From assembly GCA_947176065.1 (NCBI GenBank), contig CAMWPB010000005.1, positions 30,273 to 94,272 on the forward strand: 64,000 nucleotides of DNA, in the 5' to 3' direction. A program made the position numbers and the translations under genes. Source of the stretch: an uncultured Lachnospiraceae bacterium. GTDB taxonomy: Bacteria; Bacillota; Clostridia; Lachnospirales; Lachnospiraceae. This document shows, in pieces, positions 1-8,856 of the stretch. The stretch's first letter is position 1, and every line of letters starts with the position of its first letter. Below the pieces are notes generated by a model. It worked only from the letters and a program-made list of their open reading frames with translations. It was not told the origin of the DNA and made no database searches.

Positions 1-1
1 C

Positions 2-1873
2 TTTACGGCGGAGGAGAACCGCAGATTTACCAGAGGCACGGAAAAGCAGCTAAGACAGCTGGAGCGGCGCATTGCCCGCAAGAAAAAGCAGGAGAACCAT
101 CAGGTGCTGGCGGACATGAAAGATCTGCACAAAAAAGTGGCGCAGGTCGGTTACACGGTGGTGCTAAGGGATACCAGATGGATGAAGAAGTACCGCCGGG
201 TGGTGCGGCTTCTGGCCAGACTGGACATGAATTTCCTGAAAAGAATGGCGGCCGGGGCCGTGCCCGAAGATATCGCCGGGATGGAGAAGACGGCGCAGCT
301 TCTGCGGACAAAGTCCCTGTATGAAATCTATAAAAACGAATACATGCAGTATCTGGTGGGACAGCGGATCGAGGAGCTGATGGAAGCGGAGCCGGAAAAG
401 CAGTACCCGGAGGCCAGAGCCATGAAGCGGCATTTTATTCTGCACATCGGCCCCACCAACAGCGGCAAGACCTATGAGGCTCTGCAGCGGCTCAAGCAGG
501 CTTATCACGGTATTTATCTGGGACCCTTACGTCTGCTGGCGCTGGAGGTTTACGACCGCATGATGACGGACGGGATTCCCTGCAATATGATTACCGGGGA
601 AGAAACCATACGCACGCCGGGCAGCTTCGTGCAGGCTTCCACGGTGGAGATTCTGGATATCAGGGAAACATATGACATTGCCGTCATAGACGAGGCGCAG
701 ATGATGGCCGATGAGAACAGGGGCAGCTACTGGACGAGGGCGATTCTGGGCATCCGTGCGGAGGAAGTTCACGTGTGCTGCTCCGGCACGGCGGAGAAGC
801 TGCTGACAGGGATGCTTGCGCGCTGCGGTGACGAGGTAGAGATCGTCCGCCACGAGCGGAACACGAAGCTTTCGTTTATCCCGGAGCGCTTTGATATATC
901 GAAGGATGTGGAGCCGGGCGATGCGCTGATTGCTTTTTCCAAGAAAAATGTGCTGGCTATCGCGGCCTCTCTGGAAGGCCGGGGTATCAGGGCCAGCGTG
1001 ATCTACGGGAATCTTCCGCCCCAGACAAGGCAGGAGCAGGTGCGCTTGTTTACGGAGGGGGTCAATCAGGTGGTGGTGGCCACGGACGCCATCGGCATGG
1101 GGATTAATCTGCCGATCCGCCGGGTGGTTTTTATGAACACGACCAAGTTTGACGGTGTCGGGAAGCGCAGGCTGCTGGCGGAGGAAATCCGGCAGATTGC
1201 GGGCCGGGCCGGGCGGTATGGCTTTTATGACACGGGTTATGTACAGTCGGCGATGGAGCCGGAATATGTGGGAAAGAAGCTGGCGGAGCCGCTTTACCCG
1301 TTAAGAAGGGCCAGAGTCGGTTTCCCGGAGCTGCTTCTTGATATTGATATCGAGCTGGATGAGATCATAGAGGCGTGGGAAAAGACGGGAAATCCGCCCA
1401 TGTACGATAAGATTTCCATGAAGGAGAGTGTGGACAAATACAGGTATCTGCGGGATTACCGAAAGAAAATTACTTACATGGACGACAGGAGGCTGGTGCT
1501 GTCCCTGATAACCTGTCCCTTTGACGTCAAGGACCGGGAGGTGCTCAGGCTTTGGCTGCGCTACTGTGAAAACCCGGAGAAACAGCAGAACTGCCCCATG
1601 CTGCCCAAAGACTTTTCTCTGGAAGGACTGGAATCCTATTATAAGCAGCTTGACCTTTATACGCAGTTTGCCGCCAGAATGGACTGGGTGGTGGATAAGG
1701 AAGAGGTGGCTGCCAACAGGGAGTGGGCGCAGCATGAGATCGGGGAGCTGTTAAAGGACGACAAGGGACAGTTTGAAAGGAAATGCCGTATCTGCGGCAG
1801 ACCCCTTGCATGGAATGCCGCCTATCCGATCTGCGACCGCTGCTATCGAAGAACGGAGAGGGAGCAGCTATGA
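2..1873 (+). CDS. SUV3-type DEAD/DEAH-box helicase, 5' end outside window
   Basis: ATP-dependent RNA/DNA helicase of the SUV3-like branch of superfamily 2. The frame is open from base 2 with no convincing start, so the N-terminus is missing; 623 residues are visible. Walker A (GPTNSGKT) is encoded near 449-472 and the Walker B box reads IDEAQ rather than DEAD/DEAH, as in SUV3 proteins. The C-terminal RecA lobe carries the arginine-finger motif AGRAGRYG (near 1200). The last 30 residues form a four-cysteine zinc knuckle (CRIC...CDRC). The lysine-rich start of the visible part looks like an accessory nucleic-acid-binding region. The stop overlaps the next start by 4 bp (ATGA), so the two genes are probably translationally coupled. 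A role in RNA turnover is inferred from the family, not shown. Confidence 0.88.
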   Translation, partial: FTAEENRRFTRGTEKQLRQLERRIARKKKQENHQVLADMKDLHKKVAQVGYTVVLRDTRWMKKYRRVVRLLARLDMNFLKRMAAGAVPEDIAGMEKTAQLLRTKSLYEIYKNEYMQYLVGQRIEELMEAEPEKQYPEARAMKRHFILHIGPTNSGKTYEALQRLKQAYHGIYLGPLRLLALEVYDRMMTDGIPCNMITGEETIRTPGSFVQASTVEILDIRETYDIAVIDEAQMMADENRGSYWTRAILGIRAEEVHVCCSGTAEKLLTGMLARCGDEVEIVRHERNTKLSFIPERFDISKDVEPGDALIAFSKKNVLAIAASLEGRGIRASVIYGNLPPQTRQEQVRLFTEGVNQVVVATDAIGMGINLPIRRVVFMNTTKFDGVGKRRLLAEEIRQIAGRAGRYGFYDTGYVQSAMEPEYVGKKLAEPLYPLRRARVGFPELLLDIDIELDEIIEAWEKTGNPPMYDKISMKESVDKYRYLRDYRKKITYMDDRRLVLSLITCPFDVKDREVLRLWLRYCENPEKQQNCPMLPKDFSLEGLESYYKQLDLYTQFAARMDWVVDKEEVAANREWAQHEIGELLKDDKGQFERKCRICGRPLAWNAAYPICDRCYRRTEREQL

Positions 1874-2544
1874 TCTACACCTACTACGCGGATGTGAGAT
1901 GCCTCGACAACGGGACGCTGTTTCGGGAAAAGCTGAAACTGCTTTCCCCCTACAGGCAGCAGAAAATTGCGATTCTGCGGCATGAACGGGATAAGAACAG
2001 GAGTCTGGCGGCGGGCCTGCTGTTGGATCACGCGCTGGAGATTTACGGCCTGCAGGAGCGGAGTGTGGAATATGAGATCGGCGAGTGGGGAAAGCCGACC
2101 CTGAAATATCATCCTGAAATCTGCTTTTCGCTCTCCCATTCCGGCGACTATGCCATCTGTACCATCGGAGATAAGCCGGTGGGAAATGACATTGAGCGCA
2201 TAAAGGAAGGGCGGCTTAAGGTGGCGGACCGCTTTTTTGCGGAGGAGGAGCTTTCCTGGCTTTACGAGGCAGAGCAGGAGGAGCAGCAGATACGGCGGAT
2301 GTTCCGCATCTGGACAATGAAGGAGAGCTTTGTGAAGGCGATCGGCAGGGGCATGGCATTGGATCTGCGGGATTTTGCGATTCATATGGATGAGGAATCG
2401 GGGAGAGCCAGAGTGAGGCACTGTGTGGACGCGAAATATTATCACATGAGAGAGTACCGTGAGATTGCGGGGTACTGCACGGCGGTCTGTGTGCAGGACA
2501 CGCCGGACATTGCCTACGGCATGATTCCGGTGGAACTATACTAG
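1870..2544 (+). CDS. 4'-phosphopantetheinyl transferase, Sfp type
   Basis: Transfers the phosphopantetheine arm of CoA to a serine on acyl- or peptidyl-carrier proteins. The 224-residue length fits Sfp-type enzymes. Key motifs are visible: GNDIERIK (magnesium-binding aspartate and glutamate) and the WTMKESFVKA box with the catalytic Glu/Lys, in the usual order. The ATG at 1870 overlaps the stop of the helicase gene; an upstream in-frame start would intrude into that gene and lacks a good ribosome site. No polyketide or non-ribosomal peptide synthetase lies nearby, so the carrier-protein target is unknown. A structured repeat begins at the stop codon. Confidence 0.9.
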   Translation: MIYTYYADVRCLDNGTLFREKLKLLSPYRQQKIAILRHERDKNRSLAAGLLLDHALEIYGLQERSVEYEIGEWGKPTLKYHPEICFSLSHSGDYAICTIGDKPVGNDIERIKEGRLKVADRFFAEEELSWLYEAEQEEQQIRRMFRIWTMKESFVKAIGRGMALDLRDFAIHMDEESGRARVRHCVDAKYYHMREYREIAGYCTAVCVQDTPDIAYGMIPVELY

Positions 2545-2657
2545 TGTGAGAAGAACTTCTAAAGACGTCCCGCCATGGGACGGGACGCCAAGAAGTTCTA
2601 GGAGTTGCTTTGCAACTCCGTCTCACACAGGAGAATGCCAAAATAAGGCATTCTCCG
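2544..2657. repeat. Structured intergenic repeat, copy 1 of 3
   Basis: Nested hairpins start at the stop codon of the transferase gene. The outer stem is GTGTGAGA (2544-2551) with TCTCACAC (2621-2628). Inside it, AGAACTTCT pairs with AGAAGTTCT, CGTCCCG pairs with CGGGACG, and GGAGTTGC pairs with GCAACTCC. One base after the outer stem comes a second hairpin, GGAGAATGCC (2630-2639) with GGCATTCTCC (2647-2656). Related copies lie at 22695-22749 and 49123-49218. Function is unknown; it could end transcription, protect mRNA 3' ends, or be a small mobile element. Confidence 0.85.
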
Positions 2658-2692
2658 TATGAATATATAAACTTGGGACAGGAGGTGGCGGG

Positions 2693-3676
2693 ATGCGCGG
2701 AAGCAGGAAAATACGGATTGCAGGGGCGGTGATTGTGGCGCTTTTCATAGTTTATACCGTATTTGTCTATTTTCTGGTGAGCGCATGCCTTGTGCCTTCT
2801 TTTATGGATAAGCTGAACGCCTTTGAGGATATCACGAGAAAATGCTACAGCGAGCAGATGCAGACGGCGGATATTCGGGAAAACAGGACGCAGCTTCTGT
2901 CACAGACGGAGGAATGGCTGGAAACGGCGGCGCGCAGTAAGGTACAGGTGCGGACGAATGACGGTTATCTGCTTACGGCGGCGGAGTTTCCGGCGGAGGC
3001 GGGAGACAGGTGGGTACTTCTTCTGCACGGCTATACGGGCTGGAAGGAGGAAATGTACCAGTTTGCATGCTGGTATCATCAGCAGGGGTATTCCGTGCTC
3101 GTGCCCGACCTGCGGTGTCAGGGGGAGAGCGAGGGAGACTTCATCGGCATGGGCTGGACGGATCATTATGACTGTGAGCTCTGGATTGCACATATACTGG
3201 AACAGGCGCCGGAGGCGCAGATCGTGCTCCACGGACAGTCCATGGGTGCGGCTACGGCGCTGCTTATGGCGGGATCCCCGGAAGTGTCCGAACACATTAA
3301 GGCGGTTGTTGCCGACAGCGCCTACACGTCGGCCTATGAGATGTTCGGCGATAAAATCACAGAGTGGTTCCATCTGCCTGCCGCGCTTTTTGTGGACTCG
3401 GCGTGCGTGATGTTAAGGCTTCGCGGCGGTTATGACTTAAGAGACGCTTCCCCGCTTGGGGCGGTGGCGGCAAGCGGCATCCCCACGCTTTTTATACACG
3501 GGGATGAGGACCGGATGATAGATGTAAATATGTCTTATGCGTTATTTGAGGCGGCGGCCTGCGAGAAGGAGCTTTTCATCGTGGAAGGTGCGGGCCACGC
3601 GCAGGCGCAGGACAAGGCTCCCGATGTTTACTACGGGAGGATCGGTGCGTTTTTGGAGCGTTATCTGCAAGGATGA
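2693..3676 (+). CDS. Membrane-anchored alpha/beta hydrolase
   Basis: Serine hydrolase of the alpha/beta fold, 327 residues. The N-terminus has one hydrophobic segment (about residues 8-30) that should anchor it in the membrane with the catalytic domain outside. The oxyanion region LLHGYTG, the nucleophile elbow GQSMGA, the acid in HGDEDRMID and the histidine in GAGHAQA are in order, so the triad looks complete. The ATG at 2693 follows a strong AGGAGGTGG ribosome site. Substrate is unknown; esterase or peptidase-like activity is typical. The next gene starts 16 bp downstream, so co-transcription is likely. Confidence 0.85.
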   Translation: MRGSRKIRIAGAVIVALFIVYTVFVYFLVSACLVPSFMDKLNAFEDITRKCYSEQMQTADIRENRTQLLSQTEEWLETAARSKVQVRTNDGYLLTAAEFPAEAGDRWVLLLHGYTGWKEEMYQFACWYHQQGYSVLVPDLRCQGESEGDFIGMGWTDHYDCELWIAHILEQAPEAQIVLHGQSMGAATALLMAGSPEVSEHIKAVVADSAYTSAYEMFGDKITEWFHLPAALFVDSACVMLRLRGGYDLRDASPLGAVAASGIPTLFIHGDEDRMIDVNMSYALFEAAACEKELFIVEGAGHAQAQDKAPDVYYGRIGAFLERYLQG

Positions 3677-3692
3677 GAAAGGCAGGCATTCT

Positions 3693-6614
3693 ATGGGTGT
3701 GAGAGGGAATCTGGGCAAGAAATCAAAATCATGGAGAAGGGCAGTGGCTGTGTGGCTGCTGGCTGCTGTACTGCTGGTATTTTTCCCGGCGCGGGGAGAA
3801 CCGGGGGCGGTGCAGGGCGCGGGAAAACGCACGGTGCGGGTGAGCTTTTTCCCGATGGACGGTTATCACGAGACGCTGCCGGACGGCACCCTGACCGGGA
3901 TGGACGTGGAATATCTCGACAATCTTTGTGATTATGTAAACTGGTCTGTGGAATATGTTCCCTGTGAAAGCTGGGACGACGCTTTGCAGATGTTAGCTGA
4001 CAAAGAAGTGGATCTGGTGGGCAGCGCGCAGTATTCAAAAGAAAGGGCGCAGATTTACAGTTATGCGAATATCGCCAACGGCTATACCTTCGGCGCAATA
4101 GCCGTGAAGGGGAACAGCCCGCTTGCCTATGAAGATTTTGGCGCGATGAAGGATATCACCTACGGCGTTGTGGGCACATATGTCAGGAAACAGGAATTTT
4201 TAGAGTATCTGAAGGGACACGGCATCGAGAATCCCCGGATACGGGAGTATGAGAGCACCGCTGTCCTGCAGGGGGCGCTCTCGGTGGGAGAGATCGACGC
4301 GCTGGTGCACTCGCTCACGGAGATCCGGGAAGGGCAGCGGGTGATCGGCCGTTTTGCACCGATGCCCTTTTACTACATTACATATCCCGGAAATGAAGAC
4401 CTGCTGCGGGAGCTGAATCAGGGTATCGCGGACGTGAAGATGAACCGGCCGGAGCTTGAGAATGAGCTGATGGTAAAGTACTATGACAGCCGCCTGGACC
4501 ACACGATTCTGCTAACCGGGGAGGAACTGGATTATATCCGAAAAGCCGGGGAGCTGAAGGTAGGCTATCTGGACGGGTATTACCCCTTCTCCTACGAGGA
4601 CGAGGAGGGTGTCTACAGAGGGCTTACACCGCAGATGCTGGGTGAGGTGTCCGTGAGTTCGGGACTTACCTTTTCCTATGTCAGGATGCAGGACATGGAG
4701 GAGGCAAAGCAGGCGCTTGCCGACGGAAGAATTGACATGATCGGCTATTGTGGGGAGCGCGCGGGAAATATGAAGCAGTCGGGCTGTGCCCTGACGAAGG
4801 TTTATGCCCAGGTACCCCGTGTGCTGATTACCAAGAGCGGCGGCAGGACGGAGGAATTTACGACGCTGGCTGTCACGGAGGAGAATATTTCGGAAGAGGG
4901 AGGCGTCTCCTTTGGGGGGGATCAGACCCGGCTCCTGATTTTGGAAGACTCGCGGGAATGCCTGCAGGCGGTGCGTTCGGGCAAGGCAGAGGCGGCGCTT
5001 TGCGACGGTTATCTGGCGGAGTATCTGCTGGGTTCCCAGTTCGGTTTCGGACAGCTTGAGATTCACACGGTTTTGAGCAACGTGCACGGCATCCGCATGG
5101 CGGTCCGCAATGATGAAAATTCGCCGCTTCTGGGTATTTTGAATAAGGAGCTTCTGGAGGTCACCGACAAGACAGTCAACGACTATATGCTGCAGGATAA
5201 TTTCTATTCCAAGATGAGCGTGGACGGCTTTATCAGGGATCACAGTATTGTGATTATTCTGGTGCTGCTTGTCGCGGCGGCTCTCGTCATTTTTGTGCTG
5301 TACCGCATGCTGGAGAACAGCAGACGGATCCAGAAGCTGATGTACAAAGACACGGATTTTAATATCTGGAATATCAATTATCTGAAATACAGGGCGTCCT
5401 TAAGGCTGGGGACGGACCCGGATAAAAAGTTTGCCATTGTCTACACGGATATTTGTCAGTTTAAGAGCTACAATGCGCTTTACGGCTGGAATGCAGGGCA
5501 GAAGCTTTTGGAGCTTACCATCAAGATAATGTCTGAGGAGGTAGGTGAGAACGAGCTTTATGCCAGAAGCTACGGCAGTCATTTTGTGCTCTTTGTGCAG
5601 TATGAGGACATGTCTTCCCTGACGAAGCGAATGATGGCCATGGCGGACAAAATCTCTGACCACATCTATGAGAAGGCGGGGATCCGCATGACGCAGGCCA
5701 TGGGTGTCTGTGCGGTTGAAAAAGGGGATACGGATGTCCAGCTCGCTCTTTCCTACGCGATTCAGGCGGTAGACCCCTTAAAGGACAGCCACAGCAACGC
5801 CATAAGCATTTACGACGACGAGCTGCGCAAAAAGCTGCGGGAGCAGCATGAGAGGGAAAAGCTGCTGGATTCGGCGGATTTGCAGAACGATTTCGTGGCA
5901 TACTATCAGGCGAAGGTGGATATCCGCGACGAGCGTGTGGTTGGCGCGGAGGCGCTTGTGCGTTTCAAAGACCCCACGGCGGACGGCGCAATCCGCGCGC
6001 CCGGTTTCTTTGTGCCTTACTATGAACAGACAGGCAGGATTACGGAGATCGATTTCTTTGTGATGGAGAGCGTCTGCAAAATGCTGCGCAGACGGCTTGA
6101 CGAGGGACTGGAGGTGGTTCCCGTTTCCTGTAATTTCTCCAGGACGCATTTTGTAAAGGACGGGTTCCCGGAGCGGTTTGAATCCCTGATTGAAAAGTAT
6201 CAGGTGCCCAAGGAGCTGATCGAGGTGGAGATCACGGAGACGCTTGTGGTGGAGGAAATGCAGCAGCAGAAGGTGAAGGAAAATGTGGAGATCCTGAAGG
6301 ACAAAGGCGTGCACCTCTCCATTGACGATTTTGGTTCCGGCTACTCCTCGCTTGGCGTGTTCGAGCAGATACCGGCGTCGGTCATCAAGCTGGACAGATC
6401 CTTCCTGTTAAACAACGAGAACCGTACGAGACAGGTGCAGATTATGAGAAATATCGTAAATCTGGCGAGGGATCTGGACGCGCAGGTGGTCTGCGAGGGC
6501 GTGGAGACGGAAGGAGACACGGAGCTGATGATGGAGATCGGCGCTTATGTGGCGCAGGGCTACCGTTACTGCAGGCCCGTGCCGGAGGAAGTGTTTGAGG
6601 AAATGATTGTATGA
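3693..6614 (+). CDS. Tandem SBP-domain sensor with degenerate GGDEF and EAL domains
   Basis: Membrane protein of 973 residues that probably breaks down cyclic-di-GMP in response to an external ligand. Order: signal/TM segment (about residues 13-33), two periplasmic-type solute-binding domains (about 45-265 and 280-505), TM helix (about 520-542), GGDEF-like domain, EAL domain. The GGDEF signature is replaced by SYGSHF, so cyclase activity is unlikely. The EAL domain keeps EALVRF, EVEITET, DDFGSGYSSL, KLDRSF and CEGVET, so phosphodiesterase activity is plausible. The start at 3693 follows AAGGCAGG; the frame extends upstream into the hydrolase gene but without a matching ribosome site. The stop overlaps the YdcF-like gene by 4 bp. 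Confidence 0.85.
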   Translation: MGVRGNLGKKSKSWRRAVAVWLLAAVLLVFFPARGEPGAVQGAGKRTVRVSFFPMDGYHETLPDGTLTGMDVEYLDNLCDYVNWSVEYVPCESWDDALQMLADKEVDLVGSAQYSKERAQIYSYANIANGYTFGAIAVKGNSPLAYEDFGAMKDITYGVVGTYVRKQEFLEYLKGHGIENPRIREYESTAVLQGALSVGEIDALVHSLTEIREGQRVIGRFAPMPFYYITYPGNEDLLRELNQGIADVKMNRPELENELMVKYYDSRLDHTILLTGEELDYIRKAGELKVGYLDGYYPFSYEDEEGVYRGLTPQMLGEVSVSSGLTFSYVRMQDMEEAKQALADGRIDMIGYCGERAGNMKQSGCALTKVYAQVPRVLITKSGGRTEEFTTLAVTEENISEEGGVSFGGDQTRLLILEDSRECLQAVRSGKAEAALCDGYLAEYLLGSQFGFGQLEIHTVLSNVHGIRMAVRNDENSPLLGILNKELLEVTDKTVNDYMLQDNFYSKMSVDGFIRDHSIVIILVLLVAAALVIFVLYRMLENSRRIQKLMYKDTDFNIWNINYLKYRASLRLGTDPDKKFAIVYTDICQFKSYNALYGWNAGQKLLELTIKIMSEEVGENELYARSYGSHFVLFVQYEDMSSLTKRMMAMADKISDHIYEKAGIRMTQAMGVCAVEKGDTDVQLALSYAIQAVDPLKDSHSNAISIYDDELRKKLREQHEREKLLDSADLQNDFVAYYQAKVDIRDERVVGAEALVRFKDPTADGAIRAPGFFVPYYEQTGRITEIDFFVMESVCKMLRRRLDEGLEVVPVSCNFSRTHFVKDGFPERFESLIEKYQVPKELIEVEITETLVVEEMQQQKVKENVEILKDKGVHLSIDDFGSGYSSLGVFEQIPASVIKLDRSFLLNNENRTRQVQIMRNIVNLARDLDAQVVCEGVETEGDTELMMEIGAYVAQGYRYCRPVPEEVFEEMIV

Positions 6615-7366
6615 GGAAAAAAGTAATGACCGTTCTGTGTATTTTGGCGGCGTTTTTGTGCTTTTTATATTGTTTTATCGTTTTTCGGATCAGGTCTGGG
6701 AGCCATTTTTATCTGATCTGGGCGCTTGGCGGGTTGTTTTTTATCGGTCTGGCGCTGATGGTTCGGTTTGACTTATGGAGTCAATTTCCGCCGGTTCTGA
6801 GACGTGCAGTCTGCGGCGTTCTGATTGCCGGCATACTGGCTTTTGTGGTGGCGGAGGGCTGTATCTTCGCCCACTACAGGGACAAGGGCAGGCCGGGGCT
6901 GGATTACATCATCGTGCTGGGAGCGCAGATGAAGCCCGGCGGCCCCAGTGTGGTGCTCCGGTTCCGGCTGGACGCGGCGTACGATTACCTGATCGCCAAT
7001 GAGGATACGCTCTGTGTGGTATCCGGCGGACAGGGGGCAAACGAGCCCTGCAGCGAGGCGGAGGGAATGTATACGTATTTGGTGGAGAAGGGCATTGCGC
7101 CGGAGAGAATCCTTATGGAAGACAAGTCCACGGACACTGCCGAGAATATTGCTTTCAGTGCGGAACTGATCGGCGGCACGGACAAGGATGTGGGGATTGT
7201 CACCAACAATTTTCATGTGTTCCGGGGCGTGATGCTTGCCAGACATGCAGGGTTTGAGGATGCCTGCGGAATTTCGGCCAGATCCAATGTCTATTTCCAG
7301 CCCAACAATCTGGTGCGGGAGTTTTTCGGGATTATGAAGGATCTGGTGTGCGGAAATTTAATCTAA
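6611..7366 (+). CDS. YdcF/DUF218 family membrane protein
   Basis: DUF218 (YdcF/SanA-like) protein of 251 residues. Three hydrophobic segments occupy roughly residues 5-90, followed by the DUF218 core: DYIIVLGAQ, the VVSGGQG loop, the EAEGMYTYLVEKGI helix and DKSTDTAENI. Members are linked to envelope integrity in other bacteria, but their chemistry is poorly defined. The ATG overlaps the stop of the EAL-domain gene (ATGA), which suggests coupled expression. The inverted-repeat element starts 12 bp after the stop. Confidence 0.8.
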   Translation: MRKKVMTVLCILAAFLCFLYCFIVFRIRSGSHFYLIWALGGLFFIGLALMVRFDLWSQFPPVLRRAVCGVLIAGILAFVVAEGCIFAHYRDKGRPGLDYIIVLGAQMKPGGPSVVLRFRLDAAYDYLIANEDTLCVVSGGQGANEPCSEAEGMYTYLVEKGIAPERILMEDKSTDTAENIAFSAELIGGTDKDVGIVTNNFHVFRGVMLARHAGFEDACGISARSNVYFQPNNLVREFFGIMKDLVCGNLI

Positions 7367-7378
7367 CAAATGGGGAGA

Positions 7379-7602
7379 AGATTGCAGAACTTGCTCACAT
7401 GCATTCGGCTTCGAAAAATGGATTTTCTAAATATTCCGGAATGACTGTGACAAGTGGACGCAACCGCCCTCTACTCGCCATCCGGGCTCGTGTCGGGCTT
7501 TTCGGGACATCCATGTCTCGAAATTGCTGGGTATTGGGTGGAATATTAAGAAAATCTCGTTTTTCTACGCAAGAATGGCTTAGTGAGCAAGTTCTGCAAT
7601 CT
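7379..7602. mobile_element. 224-bp inverted-repeat element (MITE-like or structured RNA)
   Basis: The ends are a perfect 20-bp inverted repeat: AGATTGCAGAACTTGCTCAC at 7379-7398 matches the reverse complement of 7583-7602. Inside, a second imperfect pair (near 7413-7437 and 7541-7566) continues the symmetry, and a small GACAT/ATGTC hairpin lies near 7508-7519. Because of the symmetry, both strands carry open frames with no ribosome site or known domain. No transposase is inside and no clear target duplication is seen. It fills most of the 367-bp gap between the YdcF-like gene and the TPR lipoprotein. Confidence 0.75.
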
Positions 7603-7660
7603 GCCGCATCAGTTTGCAATTAAAAGATTTCACGCACACGGATTCTGTGGTGTAAAGAAC

Positions 7661-7690
7661 TTGACTTGCGGTAGACAGAACGGTTAGAAT
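7661..7690 (+). promoter_or_regulatory. Sigma-A-like promoter of the TPR lipoprotein gene
   Basis: TTGACT at 7661-7666 and TAGAAT at 7685-7690 with an 18-bp spacer, 43 bp before the chosen ATG. It lies just outside the inverted-repeat element, so the gene has its own promoter. Confidence 0.55.
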
Positions 7691-7733
7691 AGAACAAGTA
7701 CAGAAGAAAGATTTGCGTGACAGACGGAGACAG

Positions 7734-8798
7734 ATGGTGAGGATACAGAGGAGAAAAGGCAGGAGAATAGCGGGATTTGCGGCGGTTTTGCTGTGCGTTT
7801 TTCTGGCGGGCTGCGGTGCGGAGGCTTCTCCCAGCTATACGAAGCAGGGGATGGAGGCCGTGGAGTCGCTTGACTATGAGAAGGCGCTCACCCTTTTCCA
7901 GACTGCGGAGGAAAACGGGGAAGACGAACGGCTGCTTTACCGGGGGATGGGTCTTGCCTATCTGGGGAAGACGGATTACGAGGCGGCCATAACCTATCTG
8001 GAGGCAGCGCTGCGGCTTGGCAGCGGCAGGGTGGAGAATCTGGATTTTGACATCAATTATTATCTTGCCACGGCATATTATAAGAATGGACGGATGCAGG
8101 ATGCGGTGCGCGTCTATGACGCGATTCTGGGATTGAGGCCGGAGGAGACGAACGCTTATTACCTGAGAGGGTGCGTGAAACTTTCGGAAGGGGATTTTGA
8201 GGCGGCGCAGGCGGATTTTGATACGGCGATCAGTCAGGACCCGAAAAATTATGACCGCATGATCCGTATTTATATGGTGCTGGAAGAGTATGGCTATAAA
8301 GAGGCGGGGCAGATTTATCTGCAAAACGCCATGAAGGAAAATGAGAAGTCCATTTCCGACTATGATATGGGGCGCATCTGCTATTATATGGGAGATTATG
8401 AGAATGCAAGGAGTTTTCTGGAGCGGCTTAAGACCGCTACGGATTACGGCGCGGCGCTCTATCTTGGCAGAACCTATGAGGCGCTTGGGGACTACAATTA
8501 CGCGGCAAGCATTTATGCGGGCTATACGGAGTACGACCAGACGAAAGCGGAGATTTATAACCAGCTCGGGCTTTGCCGTATGCAGCTAGGGGAATACCAG
8601 ACGGCCCTTGACGCGTTCCAGACGGCGATGAACATTGAGGGGAATGACATGATGCAGACCCTGAAATTCAATGAGATCGTTACTTATGAGTATATGGGCG
8701 AGTACAAGACGGCGGCGGCCCTGATGAACAGTTATCTGCGCAGCTACCCGGACGATGCGGTGGCAAAGCGGGAGTACGAGTTCTTACAGACAAGATAA
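7734..8798 (+). CDS. Tetratricopeptide-repeat lipoprotein
   Basis: Predicted lipoprotein of 354 residues. After an arginine-rich start and hydrophobic stretch comes the lipobox LAGC (cysteine near residue 27), then about eight TPR units rich in the Y-x-A/G pattern, such as YEKALTLF, YEAAITYLEAAL, YNYAASIYAGY and YQTALDAFQTAM. TPRs bind other proteins, so an envelope scaffold role is likely; the partner is unknown. A TTG at 7713 is an alternative in-frame start. A ribosome site is present at 8841-8850 for the next gene, so the two may form one transcript. Confidence 0.8.
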   Translation: MVRIQRRKGRRIAGFAAVLLCVFLAGCGAEASPSYTKQGMEAVESLDYEKALTLFQTAEENGEDERLLYRGMGLAYLGKTDYEAAITYLEAALRLGSGRVENLDFDINYYLATAYYKNGRMQDAVRVYDAILGLRPEETNAYYLRGCVKLSEGDFEAAQADFDTAISQDPKNYDRMIRIYMVLEEYGYKEAGQIYLQNAMKENEKSISDYDMGRICYYMGDYENARSFLERLKTATDYGAALYLGRTYEALGDYNYAASIYAGYTEYDQTKAEIYNQLGLCRMQLGEYQTALDAFQTAMNIEGNDMMQTLKFNEIVTYEYMGEYKTAAALMNSYLRSYPDDAVAKREYEFLQTR

Positions 8799-8856
8799 TG
8801 GGCGCAAAAGAAAAAACAAGCGAACAAATATAGAATCAGGAAGGGAGAGTCATATT

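Noticed and set aside
7395..7619. Open frames on both strands inside the 224-bp inverted-repeat element
   Set aside because: No ribosome site or domain, and the symmetry of the element creates frames on both strands; treated as by-products.
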